DNA of 64,000 nucleotides from positions 744,001 to 808,000 of the forward strand of contig NZ_CP013372.1 in NCBI RefSeq assembly GCF_001522585.2. Reading direction: 5' to 3'. Below are positions 1 to 7,897 of this stretch, piece by piece. The notes under the pieces were generated by a model. The model did not search any database and was not told where the DNA came from. It saw only the letters and a list, made by a program, of their open reading frames with translations. How positions within the stretch are numbered: the first letter of the stretch is position 1; every line of letters starts with the position of its first letter. Both the position numbers and the translations under genes were made by a program. The DNA comes from Burkholderia sp. NRF60-BP8. GTDB lineage: Bacteria > Pseudomonadota > Gammaproteobacteria > Burkholderiales > Burkholderiaceae.

Positions 1-1
1 C

Positions 2-391
2 CCGACGATCGAGGCCGCGTTTCACGGCCCGCTGCCGCTTTACGATTTCGCGGGCAAGTTCGCGTTCACCGTCGTCACGCTTGCGTCGGGATTCAAGGGC
101 GGCGAGGTGACGCCGCTGTTCTACATCGGCGCGACGCTCGGCAATGCGCTCGGCCAGGTGCTGGCGCTGCCGGTGCCGGTGCTCGCGGGGCTCGGCTTCG
201 TCGCGGTGTTCGCGGGCGCGGCGAACACGCCGATCGCGTCGACGATCATGGCGATCGAATTGTTCGGCGCGGATATCGGCGTCTATGCGATCGTCGCCTG
301 TGTCGTCGCGTATCTGTTTTCCGGGCACGCGGGGATTTATCGCGCGCAGCGCGTGGCGGTGGGGAAGGGGGCGCGGGTGGAGGTGGAGTGA
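2..391 (+). CDS. ClC-type chloride channel, C-terminal fragment
   Basis: This is the 3' end of a voltage-gated chloride channel / proton-chloride antiporter of the ClC family; the start lies outside the window. About 129 residues are visible. They contain the family signature [18 protein letters not shown] near the beginning of the fragment, followed by two hydrophobic segments and a run [17 protein letters not shown] typical of the last transmembrane helices, which help form the chloride path in ClC proteins. No CBS domain follows, so it resembles short ClcA/ClcB-like bacterial forms. The reading frame is open to the left edge and ends at a TGA. Substrate and physiological role (acid resistance or ion balance) come from the family, not from this sequence. 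Confidence 0.9.
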   Translation, partial: PTIEAAFHGPLPLYDFAGKFAFTVVTLASGFKGGEVTPLFYIGATLGNALGQVLALPVPVLAGLGFVAVFAGAANTPIASTIMAIELFGADIGVYAIVACVVAYLFSGHAGIYRAQRVAVGKGARVEVE

Positions 392-468
392 GGCGGGGGC
401 CGCGGTCGATGTCGTTCGATCGCGGCGGTGCGATGCGATACCCGGGACGCTGAAAAGAGAGGCATCCA

Positions 469-1050
469 ATGACGTCGGACGATTTTCTGAACGAAGCGAA
501 GCGGCTTGCGAGGCCGTGCCGTCAGTACCGCTTCGCGGACGACGGCGAACCCGTCACCGGCTACTGGCATGGAATTGATGCCGGCGCGTTGTGCATTTCC
601 GTCGAGCGCGACGGCGTCTGGCTGAACGTATATCTCGACGATGGCGGCACGTCAGGCCGCGTGGAGACTTCCACGCAACCTGTCCGCTCCGCCCGCCCGC
701 TGTGCCGATCCGACGCGATGTCGCTTCCATCGGTCGACGCGGTGTTCCGCTTCGGCTCCGCCGCGATCGGCGCGTACCTCGACGCACTCGGCTGGCAGCG
801 CGACTGGGGATTCAACGGTAACTTCAAGGGCGCGGCCGCGCACGACTACGAGCGCGAATGGATGGCGCAATGCCCGCTCTATACAGGCGGCGTGGTGGCC
901 GTCGCGGGCGGATGGAACATGCCGTGGCCCGACGACGGGGACGAGTGGATCGATCTCGATCTCGTCCTCTGGACGTTCGAGGAATCGGAACCGTGGATCG
1001 AGGTGTTTTCCGACGGCAGCCGCTACTCGGTGATCCAGCGGATCACCTAG
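469..1050 (+). CDS. Hypothetical protein, 193 aa
   Basis: I do not recognise a named family. The gene has a good Shine-Dalgarno stretch (AGAGAGG) seven bases before its ATG. The protein is soluble, acidic and tryptophan-rich toward the end (WNMPWPDDGDEWIDLDLVLW), with no signal peptide or membrane segment. Such small Trp/Asp-rich proteins are often immunity-like or SMI1-like, but I cannot support that here. Its stop codon lies next to that of the convergent reductase gene (one base between the coding regions), so the two 3' ends abut. Expression as a single gene is likely. Confidence 0.7.
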   Translation: MTSDDFLNEAKRLARPCRQYRFADDGEPVTGYWHGIDAGALCISVERDGVWLNVYLDDGGTSGRVETSTQPVRSARPLCRSDAMSLPSVDAVFRFGSAAIGAYLDALGWQRDWGFNGNFKGAAAHDYEREWMAQCPLYTGGVVAVAGGWNMPWPDDGDEWIDLDLVLWTFEESEPWIEVFSDGSRYSVIQRIT

Positions 1051-1051
1051 C

Positions 1052-2065
1052 TCACGTGTCGCTGCGATCACCGTGCACCAACACCGCCTTGGCGCCCTCG
1101 GCCGATTCGTACTGCATCGCCTCTTCGATTTGATCGAGGCGAAACATGTCGCCGATTTTCGTTCTGAACAACGGATTGTCAATCACCTGTTCCAGGTTGC
1201 CGAGCGCGCGGACAAGGTTGTCGGGTTCCTTCACCGTGCGGCTGTCGAAATTGCTGAACCGCTTCATCGTCAGATTTTTTGACATGAATAGGACGGAAGG
1301 AATCACGACCGGCGACGCAGCGCCCAGAAAGCCGTACACGTAGACCGTCGGGTTCGGCGGCAGCACCGGCAACACGTGACTGAGCAATTCGCCGCCGACG
1401 CCGTCAAAAACGGCTGTCGCGTTCAGTTCCGCCGCGAGCGAAGCAAGCTCGCGCTCGAATCCTTCTCGCGTGACGATCACGTGCTCAACGCCGGCTGCGC
1501 GCAACGTGTCGCGCGCGGCGTCGCCACGAAGCAGAAAGATCGCTTGCAGTTGTCTGTCGCGCACGAGCGCCGCGATCCCACGGCCCGTTGCCGAATTGCC
1601 AGCCGTCACGATGACACCCTTGTGCCCGTCCCTTTCGGCTTCGTCGAGAAATGCGTAAGCCATCATCGCGTTCACGAGCGAGCCGCAATAATCTCGCGCA
1701 CAAACGTGCTCGGGCAAAATCAGGCACGTGCTGTAGGGCACGTGTGCGCGCTCGGACCACAAGCCGACGCTGCGCGGGCTTCGAGCCAGCGAGCGATAAA
1801 TCGCCACCTGTTTGCCGAGGTATTTTTGCGGCACACCGTCGCCGACGGAGACGACTCTTCCGGCACCGGATGCGCCCCAGACAGCGTGTTCGCTCAACGG
1901 CAACGCAAGACCCGCCGCTGCCGGCCTTGTGAGGAACGTCTTGTCGCCGTGGTTGATGGCTGACGCATCCATGTCGATCAACACATGCTCGGGTGCGGCG
2001 TCGAGTGGCGTGGGAATGTCGCGCAGTTCGAGTGCGCGGTCGGGCGTCACACTGAGTGCTTTCAT
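1052..2065 (-). CDS. MDR-family NAD(P)H-dependent reductase / quinone oxidoreductase-like
   Basis: A 337-residue medium-chain dehydrogenase/reductase. It has the N-terminal GroES-like fold (MKALSVTPDRALELRDIPTP) and a Rossmann segment around GVIVTAGNSATGRGIAALVR that replaces the usual GxGxxG with a serine-rich loop. It lacks the cysteine/histidine zinc ligands of alcohol dehydrogenases, as in zinc-independent quinone oxidoreductases and enoyl reductases. The substrate is unknown. The ATG at 2065 was chosen because it begins the conserved MKAL segment; a TTG at 2092 could add nine residues. It is divergent from a LysR regulator, the classic arrangement for a regulator and its target, with two palindromes in the 116-bp gap. 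It was named from residues, not by search. Confidence 0.8.
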   Translation of the reverse strand: MKALSVTPDRALELRDIPTPLDAAPEHVLIDMDASAINHGDKTFLTRPAAAGLALPLSEHAVWGASGAGRVVSVGDGVPQKYLGKQVAIYRSLARSPRSVGLWSERAHVPYSTCLILPEHVCARDYCGSLVNAMMAYAFLDEAERDGHKGVIVTAGNSATGRGIAALVRDRQLQAIFLLRGDAARDTLRAAGVEHVIVTREGFERELASLAAELNATAVFDGVGGELLSHVLPVLPPNPTVYVYGFLGAASPVVIPSVLFMSKNLTMKRFSNFDSRTVKEPDNLVRALGNLEQVIDNPLFRTKIGDMFRLDQIEEAMQYESAEGAKAVLVHGDRSDT

Positions 2066-2109
2066 GGTCGGTCGTGTCGGTTGGCTGAACAACCGTGAAT
2101 CTACGGCGA

Positions 2110-2126
2110 TTTCGATATTGCCGAAA
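2110..2126. promoter_or_regulatory. Inverted repeat in reductase/LysR intergenic region
   Basis: TTTCG-N7-CGAAA lies in the shared promoter gap of the reductase and LysR genes. It is a perfect 5-bp inverted repeat with 7-bp spacing. The dimensions suit a LysR recognition or activation half-site. Function is inferred from position only. Confidence 0.35.
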
Positions 2127-2149
2127 CGGCCTGTTCCGACATACCATCA

Positions 2150-2164
2150 ATTCCATTTTGGAAT
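2150..2164. promoter_or_regulatory. Palindrome ATTCCA-TTT-TGGAAT, candidate LysR operator
   Basis: A perfect 15-bp palindrome, ATTCCATTTTGGAAT, sits 18 bp before the LysR start codon and about 85 bp upstream of the divergent reductase. It fits the LysR-box layout (T-N11-A inside an inverted repeat). I infer that it mediates autorepression and control of the reductase. Confidence 0.45.
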
Positions 2165-2181
2165 CGCCGGGAAGCCCGCTG

Positions 2182-3075
2182 ATGGATCGTCTGGATGCAA
2201 TTCGGCTGTTTGTCCGCCTTGTCGAATGCGGCAATTTCTCGGCCGTGGGGCGCGAACATGGAATAGGACAGCCTGCCGTCAGCAAGAAAATCGGTGCGCT
2301 CGAAACTCACCTTGGCGCGCAGCTTCTGATGCGCACGTCGCGCAAGGTCATCGTCACCGATGCGGGGCTCGCGTTCTACGAGTCAGCCAAGCAACTCATT
2401 GACGATTTTGACGTGCTCGAAGCGTCAGTGGGCGACCGTCAGCGCGCCCCCAAGGGCGTCGTCAGGGTCAACACGGCGCCGGCACACGGACGGCTGTGCA
2501 TTACCCCGTTGTTGCCGGAATTCTTCAAGCGCTACCCGGACGTAAGCGTCGAATTATCGGTTTCCGAGCGGCTGGTCGATCTGGTTGGCAATGGCGTCGA
2601 TCTTGGCATCCGGCACGGGCAGTTGATGGATTCGTCACTCACCGCCAAAAAACTGACCGACGCGGATTTCCTGCTCGTCGCCAGTTCGGACTACGTTGCC
2701 GCACGTGGCGAGCCACAGCGACTTTCCGACCTCGATCGGCACGCGTGCGTGGTATTTTCGAAAGATCGCGAGCCGAAACCGTGGGCGTTCAAGGTCAAAA
2801 AGGAAACCGTCTCCTACGTGCCGCACGGCTCGCTGATGACGGGCGACGCCGAACACATCCGGGCGTCCGTTCTATGCGGCCTTGGCATTGCGCAAGCGCC
2901 GTCCTGGTTGTTCGAGGAAGACATTCGATCCGGCAAGGTTCGCGTCCTGCTGCCGCAGTTGCAGCCTGAACGCTTCCCCATCCATCTCGTGTACCCCGCA
3001 GGCCGACGCCTTCCGATGCGGGTGCGGGTGCTCGTCGAATTTCTGGTTGCGGCCTTCAAGAACGGCAAGCCTTGA
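2182..3075 (+). CDS. LysR-family transcriptional regulator
   Basis: A 297-residue LysR-type regulator. The N-terminal winged helix-turn-helix starts at MDRLDAIRLFVRLVECGNFS and contains the usual FSAVGREHGIGQPAVSKKI recognition region. The rest is a periplasmic-binding-like effector domain ending at the normal family length. The ATG at 2182 was preferred over an in-frame upstream TTG because it begins the conserved helix and follows GGGAAG at eight bases. It is divergently paired with the zinc-free reductase, which it probably controls. The inducer is unknown. Confidence 0.88.
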   Translation: MDRLDAIRLFVRLVECGNFSAVGREHGIGQPAVSKKIGALETHLGAQLLMRTSRKVIVTDAGLAFYESAKQLIDDFDVLEASVGDRQRAPKGVVRVNTAPAHGRLCITPLLPEFFKRYPDVSVELSVSERLVDLVGNGVDLGIRHGQLMDSSLTAKKLTDADFLLVASSDYVAARGEPQRLSDLDRHACVVFSKDREPKPWAFKVKKETVSYVPHGSLMTGDAEHIRASVLCGLGIAQAPSWLFEEDIRSGKVRVLLPQLQPERFPIHLVYPAGRRLPMRVRVLVEFLVAAFKNGKP

Positions 3076-3102
3076 CCGGTCGGAGCGCCACGGACGAATA
3101 AG

Positions 3103-3137
3103 CCTGCGTACCCACGCGACATACCGTGGCACGCAGG
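3103..3137. terminator. Hairpin between convergent LysR and riboflavin synthase genes
   Basis: CCTGCGT pairs with ACGCAGG and the inner CCACG pairs with CGTGG, giving a two-part stem across the 72-bp gap between the convergent genes. There is no clear U-tract on either side, so it may be a bidirectional pause or Rho-assisted end rather than a strong intrinsic terminator. Confidence 0.4.
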
Positions 3138-3147
3138 TCATCGACCT

Positions 3148-3861
3148 TTACTGCTTCGGCAGCCGCGCGACGTTGCGCGCCAGCAGTTCCTCGATGTCGA
3201 TGCCTTTTTCCGCCAGCAGCGCGGTGACGACGCCGTTCAATTCGCCGAGCGTTTCCTTGACCGATTCCCGGATCGTATCGACGACGACCTGGGTGCTGCG
3301 CTCGATCTCGATGTTGACCTTGTCGTTGACGCCCTTCGCATCGAACGTGGTCGCGCGGCGCGTTTCGGGAATCAGCCAGACGTCGAACCAGCCTTCGTCG
3401 CGATCGACGTCCGACACGGTGAGGCTGCAGCCGTTGATCGCGATGTAGCCCTTCGCGAACACATAGCGCTTGAATTCGGCCGGCACGCCGATGCGGATCA
3501 TCCGGTTGTGCTCGGACGATGCGATGTGCGCGATGGTCCCCGTGAAATCGACATGGCCGGACAGCGGATGCCCGCCGATCTCCGCGCCGTCCTTCGCGGC
3601 CCGCTCGACGTTGACGCGCGCGCCGGTCGAGAGGTCGGCCAGCGTCGTGATCCGCAGGCTCGGCAACATCACGTCGAAGTCGATCAGCTCCGGCGAATGG
3701 ATGGTCGTCACCGTCAGGCAGACGCCGTCGACCGACACGCTCGCGCCGATCTCGATATCGTCGGTGAACCGCTCGGGGAATGCGATGCTGAAGGTCCTCA
3801 GCTCGCCGTGATCCTTGATGGCGTCGATGGTGCCGACGCCCTGAACAATGCCTGTAAACAT
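3148..3861 (-). CDS. ribE: Riboflavin synthase alpha subunit (lumazine-binding), orphan copy
   Basis: Riboflavin synthase dismutates two molecules of 6,7-dimethyl-8-ribityllumazine to riboflavin and a pyrimidinedione. The protein starts with the hallmark MFTGIVQGVG, contains the repeated lumazine-binding barrels (first ending near SLRITTLADL, second around GHPLSGHVDFTGTI) and has the conserved GCSLTVSDVD segment. At 237 residues it is longer than most (about 200-220) because of a helical tail that ends in AEKGIDIEELLARNVARLPKQ. It stands alone, with no ribD, ribBA or ribH beside it, so it is probably a second copy apart from the main riboflavin operon. I see no FMN riboswitch upstream. The start was set at MFTG; upstream in-frame codons look like non-coding sequence. 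Confidence 0.9.
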   Translation of the reverse strand: MFTGIVQGVGTIDAIKDHGELRTFSIAFPERFTDDIEIGASVSVDGVCLTVTTIHSPELIDFDVMLPSLRITTLADLSTGARVNVERAAKDGAEIGGHPLSGHVDFTGTIAHIASSEHNRMIRIGVPAEFKRYVFAKGYIAINGCSLTVSDVDRDEGWFDVWLIPETRRATTFDAKGVNDKVNIEIERSTQVVVDTIRESVKETLGELNGVVTALLAEKGIDIEELLARNVARLPKQ

Positions 3862-3967
3862 GGTCTGCCTTTCGTCGCGAATTGCCTGGCCGACATGATA
3901 AGTGATCCGGGCGGCGGACACGCCGCGGCGCGCGGTCCGGCACCGCCGAGCCAGCGCCGCGGACACG

Positions 3968-3995
3968 AAAAAAGGCCGTGCGCATGGCACGGCCT
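3968..3995 (-). terminator. Intrinsic terminator after the ABC exporter gene
   Basis: Read on the minus strand, a 9-bp perfect stem AGGCCGTGC / GCACGGCCT with a 5-base loop runs straight into six T residues. It lies about 75 bases after the ABC exporter stop and upstream of the riboflavin synthase start, so it should separate the two co-directional genes. Confidence 0.75.
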
Positions 3996-4072
3996 CGATC
4001 CGGAACCGATTGCCGCCGCGTGGCCCCGGCGGCGATGACCGCGCCGCCGGGCCAGGTCGCGACGCGCCTGCA

Positions 4073-5935
4073 TCAAACCTCCGCCGGCTCTCCCAGCGGC
4101 CCGGCATTGCGATCCGCCGTGCGTCGCGGCGAATCGGCGAGCCCCTTCGCCAGCTCCAGCGCCTGCCGCTCGAACAGCCGGCGATAGATGCCGCCGTCGA
4201 TGCGGATCAGCGCGTCGTGGTTGCCTTCCTCGATCACCTTGCCGCGATCGAGCACCAGCAGCCGGTCGAGCGCGCGCACGGTCGACAGCCGGTGCGCGAC
4301 GACGAGCGTCGTGCGGCCGACCATCAGCCGCTCCATCGCCTGCTGGATCAGCAGCTCGCTTTCGCTGTCGAGGCTCGACGTCGCTTCGTCGAGGATCAGG
4401 ATCGGCGCATCCGCGAGGAACGCGCGCGCGATCGCGACGCGCTGGCGCTCGCCGCCCGACAGCTTGATCCCGCGTTCGCCGACGAGCGTGTCATAGCCGT
4501 CCGGCAGCGCGGCGATGAAGTCGTGCGCGCTGGCCAGGCGCGCGGCGCGCTCGATGTCGGCGCGGCTCGCGTCGGGGCGCGCATACGCGATGTTCTCCGC
4601 GAGCGTGCGGTGGAACAGCACGGGCTCCTGCTGGACGATCGCGATCTGGCTGCGCAGCGAATCCTGCCGCACCTGCGCGATGTCCTGGCCGTCGATCGTG
4701 ATGCGGCCGCCCGATACGTCGTACAGGCGCTGGATCAGCTTGATGAACGTCGTCTTGCCCGATCCCGAATGGCCGACGAGGCCCACGCGTTCGCCGGGCG
4801 CGATCCGCATCGAGAAATCGTCGTACAGCGGCACCGGATGGTTGCCGTAGCGGAACGTCACGTGCTCGAAGCGGATTTCGCCTTGCCCGATCCGGATGGC
4901 CGGCGCGCCGGGGCGATCGTCGATGCCGAGCGGCTGGCGTTCGAGCGCGACGAGTTCTTCCATGTCGTTCACCGAGCGCTGCAGGTTGCGGATATGCATG
5001 CCGACGTCGCGCAGGTAACCCTGCAGCATGAAGAACATCGTCAGCGCGAACGCGATGTCGCCGACGCTCGCCTCGTCGTTCATCCACAGCCGCAGGGCGA
5101 CGCCGATCATCGCGGCCTGCATCGCGACGAGCATCGCGCCCTGCAACCCGCCGTTGAACGTGCCGCGCACCCACGTGCGGCGCGTGCGCTGCCGCCACTT
5201 GCCGATCACGCGTGCGAGCCGCGCTTCCTCGCGCGTTTCCGCGCCGAACGCCTTGACCACCGCGTTGCAGCTCACCGCATCGGCGAGCGCGCCGCCCATG
5301 CGCGTGTCCCACAGGTTGCCGAGCCGGGCGGCAGGCGCGACGATGCCGAGCGACACCGCGACCGTCACCGCGATGTACAGCAGCGAACCCGCGCCGACGA
5401 CGAGCCCCATCACGGGCCAGTGCGTGCCGAGCAGCACGGTCGCGCCGACCAGCATCGCGACCGACGGCAGCAGCGCGATCAGCACGGTGTCGTTGAGCAG
5501 GTCGAGCGCCCAGATGCCGCGCGTGATCTTGCGCACGGTCGAGCCCGCGAAGCTGTTCGCGTGCCAGTCGGTCGAGAAGCGCTGCACGCGGTGGAACGAC
5601 GCGGCGGCGATCTCGCTCATCATCTTCAGCGTGAGCGTGATGATGTTCAGGTAGACGCCCTGGCGCAGCACCGTCGCGCCGATGCCGAGCGCGGCGAGCG
5701 TGGCGAACGCGACGAGGGCCGAATGCCACGCGGCGGCGCGGTCGGTCAGGCCGCTCGACAGCGCGTCGACGAGGCGGCCGGCGAACAGCGGCGTGAGGAC
5801 GTCGGCGAGCGCGGCGAGCAGCGCGAGGCTCGCGACCGCGGCGATGCGCGCCGGCTGCTTGCGCCAGTAACGGAGGGTGAAGCCGAAGACGGCCTGGAAT
5901 GCATGGCCGCCCAGATGGGAGGTTTTTCTGGTCAT
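4073..5935 (-). CDS. ABC transporter, fused permease and ATPase (exporter type)
   Basis: A 620-residue half-transporter. The N-terminal membrane domain (about residues 20-320, six predicted helices) is followed by a nucleotide-binding domain. Walker A GHSGSGKTT lies near 386-394, the signature LSGGERQR near 492, Walker B ILILDEATSSLD near 511-522, and the H-loop is VVAHRLSTV. This is the layout of MsbA/HlyB-like homodimeric exporters (lipid, drug or peptide export). The substrate cannot be read from the sequence. It appears monocistronic, with its own intrinsic terminator downstream. The start has only a weak ribosome-binding site, but no better in-frame codon exists before the first helix. 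Confidence 0.9.
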   Translation of the reverse strand: MTRKTSHLGGHAFQAVFGFTLRYWRKQPARIAAVASLALLAALADVLTPLFAGRLVDALSSGLTDRAAAWHSALVAFATLAALGIGATVLRQGVYLNIITLTLKMMSEIAAASFHRVQRFSTDWHANSFAGSTVRKITRGIWALDLLNDTVLIALLPSVAMLVGATVLLGTHWPVMGLVVGAGSLLYIAVTVAVSLGIVAPAARLGNLWDTRMGGALADAVSCNAVVKAFGAETREEARLARVIGKWRQRTRRTWVRGTFNGGLQGAMLVAMQAAMIGVALRLWMNDEASVGDIAFALTMFFMLQGYLRDVGMHIRNLQRSVNDMEELVALERQPLGIDDRPGAPAIRIGQGEIRFEHVTFRYGNHPVPLYDDFSMRIAPGERVGLVGHSGSGKTTFIKLIQRLYDVSGGRITIDGQDIAQVRQDSLRSQIAIVQQEPVLFHRTLAENIAYARPDASRADIERAARLASAHDFIAALPDGYDTLVGERGIKLSGGERQRVAIARAFLADAPILILDEATSSLDSESELLIQQAMERLMVGRTTLVVAHRLSTVRALDRLLVLDRGKVIEEGNHDALIRIDGGIYRRLFERQALELAKGLADSPRRTADRNAGPLGEPAEV

Positions 5936-6420
5936 TTATCGTTGCCCGGCGCGTCGCGCGACGGGACTTTCCGGTTCGGAGAACGTCGAAAACGCAACAG
6001 CCGGGCCGCGCGAAACACGCGGGCGGAACGAAACGGGCTGTCGGGAAAAGCGCGGCTGACGGGTCAGCGGAAAACTCGGGAGCCGGCGCGGACGGCGGGC
6101 TGGATCAACTGCGCCGTGAGACCACGTTCGGGAAGGTTGCTGGCATTCGGAACATCTGCACCTCCCTGAAGTGAACGGTTGAAAGGACGCCGAAAAGACG
6201 TGCAGCGATTTTATCAGGAGTGTCGCGCGCGCCGCAACGTCTGACGAATGCGGCGTTGCAGCGTCGATACGGTTAGTATTCAGGGTTTTGGCCCCTTTCC
6301 GCGTACGTTGCGCGATGGCGGGCACGGGCCGCGGCGGACGCATCGATTACACTTCGGCGTCCGCGGCGCGCGACGACGCGCGCCCGCCCGGATCCACTCC
6401 GAACCCTTCCCGAGGAAACG
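5936..6420. other. Divergent intergenic region, ABC exporter / Dyp peroxidase
   Basis: 485 bp with no credible gene. It holds the promoters of two divergent genes. The only clear signal is the strong ribosome-binding site GAGGAAACG just before the peroxidase ATG. An AT-rich patch near 6265-6295 (GTTAGTATTCAGGGTTTT) may be the peroxidase promoter, but I cannot assign -10 and -35 boxes. Confidence 0.5.
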
Positions 6421-7302
6421 ATGAGCGACGTTCAGCAAGGCATCCTGGCTCCGATCGATACGGCAGCGCGATACCTCACTTTCACGATGTCGAATGACGG
6501 CAATATCGCCGCGGCGCTGGCCGCGCTGCGCGAGATCGTCGACGGACGCGACACGGTCGTCGGCTTCGGGCACGCGCTGGCTGCCTATCTCGGACATCCG
6601 GTGCCGGGCCTGACCGACTATCCGGCGTTCGCGGTGAACGACCGCACGCTGCCGGCGACGCCGGCCGACGTGTGGGTCTGGCTGCGCTCGGACGATCGCG
6701 GCGAGATCGTGCTGCGCGCGCGGGCGATCGAACGCGCGCTCGCACCGGCGTTCGCGCTGCAGGACGCCGTCGACGGCTTCCGCTATTCGAACGATCGCGA
6801 CCTGTCCGGCTACGAGGACGGCACCGAGAACCCGGAAGGCGACGACGCGATCGCCGCGGCGATCGTGACGGGGCAGGGCGCGGGGCTCGACGGTTCGAGC
6901 TTCGTCGCGGTGCAGCAGTGGGTGCACGATTTCGACCAGATGGAGCGCATTCCGTCGGGCGAGATGGATGACATCATCGGGCGTCGCCGTTCGGACAACG
7001 AGGAACTCGACGACGCGCCCGAATTCGCGCACGTGAAGCGCACCGCGCAAGAGAGCTTCGAGCCCGAGGCGTTCATGCTGCGCCGTTCGTCGCCGTGGTC
7101 GGACACGCGCCGCGCGGGTCTCTATTTCGTCGCGTTCGGCTGCTCGTTCCGCGCGTTCGACGTGCAGATGCGCCGGATGAGCGGCGCGGAAGACGGGATC
7201 GTCGACGGCCTGTTCCGCTTCACGCGGCCGCTGACGGGCGCGTATTTCTGGTGCCCGCCGATGAAGGACGGCAAGCTGGACCTGTCCGCGCTCGGACTGT
7301 AA
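6421..7302 (+). CDS. Dyp-type heme peroxidase, YfeX-like
   Basis: A 293-residue dye-decolorising peroxidase: heme-dependent, using hydrogen peroxide to oxidise dyes, phenolics or porphyrins. The family signature GxxDG appears as GYEDG (about 130-134), with the catalytic Asp at about 133. The proximal heme His is in EFAHVKRT (about 204) and the distal Arg is in LRRSSPW (about 221-222). There is no Tat or Sec signal, so it is cytoplasmic or encapsulin-type like YfeX rather than EfeB-like. No encapsulin gene is adjacent. The start is fixed by GAGGAAACG immediately upstream, and transcription should end at the terminator 20 bases downstream. Confidence 0.93.
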   Translation: MSDVQQGILAPIDTAARYLTFTMSNDGNIAAALAALREIVDGRDTVVGFGHALAAYLGHPVPGLTDYPAFAVNDRTLPATPADVWVWLRSDDRGEIVLRARAIERALAPAFALQDAVDGFRYSNDRDLSGYEDGTENPEGDDAIAAAIVTGQGAGLDGSSFVAVQQWVHDFDQMERIPSGEMDDIIGRRRSDNEELDDAPEFAHVKRTAQESFEPEAFMLRRSSPWSDTRRAGLYFVAFGCSFRAFDVQMRRMSGAEDGIVDGLFRFTRPLTGAYFWCPPMKDGKLDLSALGL

Positions 7303-7321
7303 GCGCCGGGCGGGATCGACG

Positions 7322-7366
7322 AACGGGCGGGTCGCGCCGGGTGCGCGGCCCGCCCGTTTCGTTTTT
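7322..7366 (+). terminator. Intrinsic terminator of the Dyp peroxidase gene
   Basis: A perfect 10-bp stem AACGGGCGGG / CCCGCCCGTT is followed by TCGTTTTT. It lies between the peroxidase and the convergent OsmC gene. The U-rich side faces the plus-strand transcript. Confidence 0.8.
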
Positions 7367-7398
7367 CGCGCGGCAGACCGTATGGCCTGCCGCGTGCG

Positions 7399-7800
7399 TC
7401 AGTTCAACGTCGTGTCGATCCGCGTGCCGCGCTTGATGAACTGCGTGACCGGCGTCTTCTCGCAGATTTCCGCGAGACGCTGGCGTTGCGCGTCGTCGAG
7501 CGGACCGTCGAGCGTCACGACGCGGCGCACGTACTGTACGCCGTCGCGATCGGCATGCAGCTCGGTGCGCACCGTGATGCGCGCGGCCGGCCACGTCTTG
7601 CGCTGCATGTACATGCGCAGCGTCGCGGCCGTGCATTGCGCGAGCCCGGCCAGCACGAACTCGTATGGCGCCGGCCCGCGATCCCGGCCGCCTTCGCGCG
7701 GCGCTTCGTCGCCGGTCAGCGCATGCGTGCCGGCCTGCAGCTGGACGACGTAGTCGGGCGCGTCGGCATCGAGGACGGCGTCGGCGTGGATGAGGGACAT
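7399..7800 (-). CDS. OsmC/Ohr-family peroxiredoxin-like protein
   Basis: A 133-residue OsmC-fold protein. Family members reduce organic hydroperoxides with two cysteines. Here the first Cys is in GLAQCTAATLRMY and the second in RLAEICEKTPVTQ, both at the expected spacing. The segment GPAPYEFVLAGL is typical of the YhfA/OsmC branch. The start ATG follows GGAG. A LysR gene lies upstream on the same strand and may control it. Partner and substrate are inferred from the family. Confidence 0.88.
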   Translation of the reverse strand: MSLIHADAVLDADAPDYVVQLQAGTHALTGDEAPREGGRDRGPAPYEFVLAGLAQCTAATLRMYMQRKTWPAARITVRTELHADRDGVQYVRRVVTLDGPLDDAQRQRLAEICEKTPVTQFIKRGTRIDTTLN

Positions 7801-7897
7801 GGCAAATCTCCGGTAGCGGATCGAGGAAAGAGGGCGCCGTGTAGCGGCGCGCAGCCGCCAGCATACCGTCGCGCTCGCGTGGGCGCGTGTCGCGCCG

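Noticed and set aside
3862..4072. FMN riboswitch upstream of the riboflavin synthase gene
   Set aside because: The leader has no recognisable conserved riboswitch core; the visible hairpin is the exporter's terminator.
3902..6169. A 755-codon plus-strand frame opposite the ABC exporter
   Set aside because: Long antisense frames are expected in high-GC DNA; it is Arg/Asp/His-rich with no domain, and the exporter on the other strand has all ABC motifs.
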